Of a DNA stretch of 64,000 bases, positions 62,707 through 64,000 are shown in pieces. The notes below the pieces were generated by a model, which saw only the letters and a program-made list of their open reading frames with translations, was not told the DNA's origin and ran no database searches. The translations under genes and the position numbers were made by a program. How positions within the stretch are numbered: the stretch's first letter is position 1; each line of letters opens with the position of its first letter. The DNA comes from a virus, in IMG/VR virus record IMGVR_UViG_3300027896_000023, positions 1-64,000 of that record; one strand, 5' to 3'.

Positions 62707-64000
62707 TCAGTTTCGGTAGACCTCCGCTTTCACTGTGTATGCGCCTAGTTCTACGTTGTCATCTGGGTTCCAATCGTAAGCAGCATGGTAAGTTCCGGTT
62801 GAATCCTTCGTAACGATACCTATGTATGGACCATAGAGTACGCTGCTTGGGCTTACAGCGAATAATCTGCAGGTGTAGCCGGAGGCATCGAGGTCGTTTG
62901 GATCTGTGAAGTCGCATCGCAAAGTCGACGTAGCTGATCCTGAACGCTGCACAGAAGAAGGACTATTAGAAACAGAAGTAATTGTGAAAGCAACGATAGC
63001 TTTTAAAGTTATAATACAGCCTGAACCAAACATCCAACTGGCGGTTGATGAAGTAACATGTGTTTCAGCGGTACCAACACTTGAAACAATCTTTGTTAAC
63101 AAACCTTGTATCTGGTATCCTTGTCCACTAGATGTGAATTGGATTACTGGACTATTTGTTAAAATGAAACCATTCGTTGGGTTAGACAAAGTGCAGGATG
63201 TTGGAGTGAGGCAACCAGCTACACCTATCCATAATTCATTAGGCACAGTTGTGGTAGCTGTAGTTCCAGTATTCACTGGATTAGCTTCAGCGTCGGCTGT
63301 GGCAATTTTATCAACATAATTAATAGAGGCAATACCTGAATATTCAACAACTCCAAGTATCGCAACAACGTTTCCATTATTTACCCAAGCAACAGAAGCT
63401 GTTACAGTTTTACTTGGGGTAGAGATAACTTTGCCAACCCAGATTTCTGATGTTCCAGTTGTGAATTCGCCGCCTGACTCTGCCTTAGTCCATGAAACAC
63501 CAGATTGAGTTATGTTGTCTATTTTTCCATTGTCTGTGTTACCGCCAGATAAAGAAAAAGTGGCAATCAAAGTGTTGCCGACTACAGGTGTAGCGTTTAA
63601 AGTGACAGGCAGATCGAATGCCATGTCATCAGCATTTCCTTCAGCTGTAGCAAAAACTGGCCCTTGCACAGGCAAAATACCTGTTGGCAGATCAATGTCT
63701 ACATCAGATAAAACAGCACCGTCGACATACAGGTCTGCTGCGTATGCGTTGTCAGCACTGAAATCAATCAAAGAATATTCAATGGATCCTGTTGCAGTGT
63801 TATCGAAGTCTTTACTCATAACGGATAATCCATCTATCCATGCTTCTACATGTCCTTCAACCGCTACAGTGCAGCGAACTTTGATTATGTACCAACGATT
63901 AATGTCGATGCTTGACGGAGTATAGGTGATAACATGTTCAGCGTCATATCCCAGATACCAACTTAATATGCCACCGTCGTTGCGTATGCCAATAGCTGCC
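62707..64000 (-). CDS. LamG/lectin-like virion protein, cut by window edge
   Basis: The frame stays open from 62707 to the window end. Near the edge, reading SSIDINRWYIIKVRCTVAVE then GHVEAWIDGL and later AYAADLYVDGAV is a concanavalin A-like/LamG jelly-roll pattern. A Ser/Thr-rich region (TPVVGNTLIATFSLSGGN; WVNNGNVVAILGVVEYSGIA) and a C-terminal Ig-like domain (VQRSGSATSTLRCDFTDPND) follow. Likely carbohydrate-binding adhesin. ATG 63819 is internal, not the true start. Confidence 0.65.
   Translation of the reverse strand, partial: AAIGIRNDGGILSWYLGYDAEHVITYTPSSIDINRWYIIKVRCTVAVEGHVEAWIDGLSVMSKDFDNTATGSIEYSLIDFSADNAYAADLYVDGAVLSDVDIDLPTGILPVQGPVFATAEGNADDMAFDLPVTLNATPVVGNTLIATFSLSGGNTDNGKIDNITQSGVSWTKAESGGEFTTGTSEIWVGKVISTPSKTVTASVAWVNNGNVVAILGVVEYSGIASINYVDKIATADAEANPVNTGTTATTTVPNELWIGVAGCLTPTSCTLSNPTNGFILTNSPVIQFTSSGQGYQIQGLLTKIVSSVGTAETHVTSSTASWMFGSGCIITLKAIVAFTITSVSNSPSSVQRSGSATSTLRCDFTDPNDLDASGYTCRLFAVSPSSVLYGPYIGIVTKDSTGTYHAAYDWNPDDNVELGAYTVKAEVYRN

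Larger units (their letters stand above)
996..63593. repeat. highly iterated CTACAGGTGTAG-type motif
   Basis: Perfect CTACAGGTGTAG or its complement at 996, 8887, 13045, 27510, 29375, 53572 and 63582; perfect CTACAGCTGTAG at 16851, 28253, 33811 and 50821; CTGCAGGTGTAG at 1470 and 9615; CTACACCTGCAG at 2787 and 14437; CTACAGGTGAAG at 28420, 28819, 28990 and many further sites to 59731. By hand I count roughly 55 copies of TACAGGTG on either strand and about 20 of TACAGCTG. Density peaks between 26.5 and 50 kb; the left part of the plus operon (21.9-26.5 kb) has few. Confidence 0.85.

Noticed and set aside
1-64000. Window as a complete circular genome
   Set aside because: The right-edge gene is cut, the ends do not join into a sensible reading frame, and tail tube and tape-measure genes are absent.

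Overview
The window looks like part of a tailed virus (HK97-fold head) or provirus of an archaeon. Head-assembly genes are present: small and large terminase, portal, a protease-scaffold fusion, major capsid protein and two decoration-like proteins. The archaeal call rests on AT-rich TATA boxes placed about 26-35 bases before start codons (near 2165, 2584, 7831, 17931, 19765, 20531, 57089), several leaderless or nearly leaderless starts, a membrane protein with an archaeal-style beta-sandwich ectodomain (17970-18809), and many small zinc-ribbon proteins. Shine-Dalgarno signals are also strong. I cannot name the host; the window is internal to a larger molecule, because the gene at the right edge is cut.

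Layout. 0.2-16.1 kb, minus strand: methyltransferase, SGNH hydrolase, two AbrB-like regulators, then the head module read from terminase (16.1 kb) down to decoration proteins (3.3 kb); a plus-strand peptidase/holin-like lysis pair sits inside it (7.85-8.9 kb). 16.1-20.5 kb: regulatory and membrane genes in both orientations and one structured RNA candidate. 20.5-21.95 kb: no convincing gene; it holds direct repeats, inverted repeats, a GC palindrome and a large structured RNA candidate ending at a T-run, and is the best origin/control candidate. 21.97-51.1 kb, plus strand: a dense run of about 75 mostly small genes, including an AAA+ ATPase/DUF1257/DUF2997 cassette, SWIM and DnaJ-type zinc proteins, an ATP-dependent DNA ligase interrupted by a nuclease-carrying insertion, a HerA-like ATPase and a Gp37/Gp68-type protein. 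51.1-57.1 kb, minus strand: an operon opened by a ribbon-helix-helix repressor and carrying two nucleases, a ParB-DNA methyltransferase and two further methyltransferases. 57.1-64 kb, minus strand: adhesion genes, dominated by a 1532-residue fibre with about 82 repeats of 14 residues, plus a glycosyltransferase and a lectin-like protein.

The most unusual property is a near-palindromic 12-mer, CTACAGGTGTAG and close relatives (CTACAGCTGTAG, CTGCAGGTGTAG, CTACAGGTGAAG), present roughly 90 times by hand count where about one exact core per strand would be expected by chance. It lies in coding sequence in every frame, serves as ribosome-binding site and stop codon at many gene joints, changes the amino-acid consensus of the fibre repeat, and lies at both edges of the ligase insertion. 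Other notable signals: a 56-base copy of the protease gene placed antisense in the early operon, a probable nested scaffold gene with its own promoter, and a shared promoter sequence.
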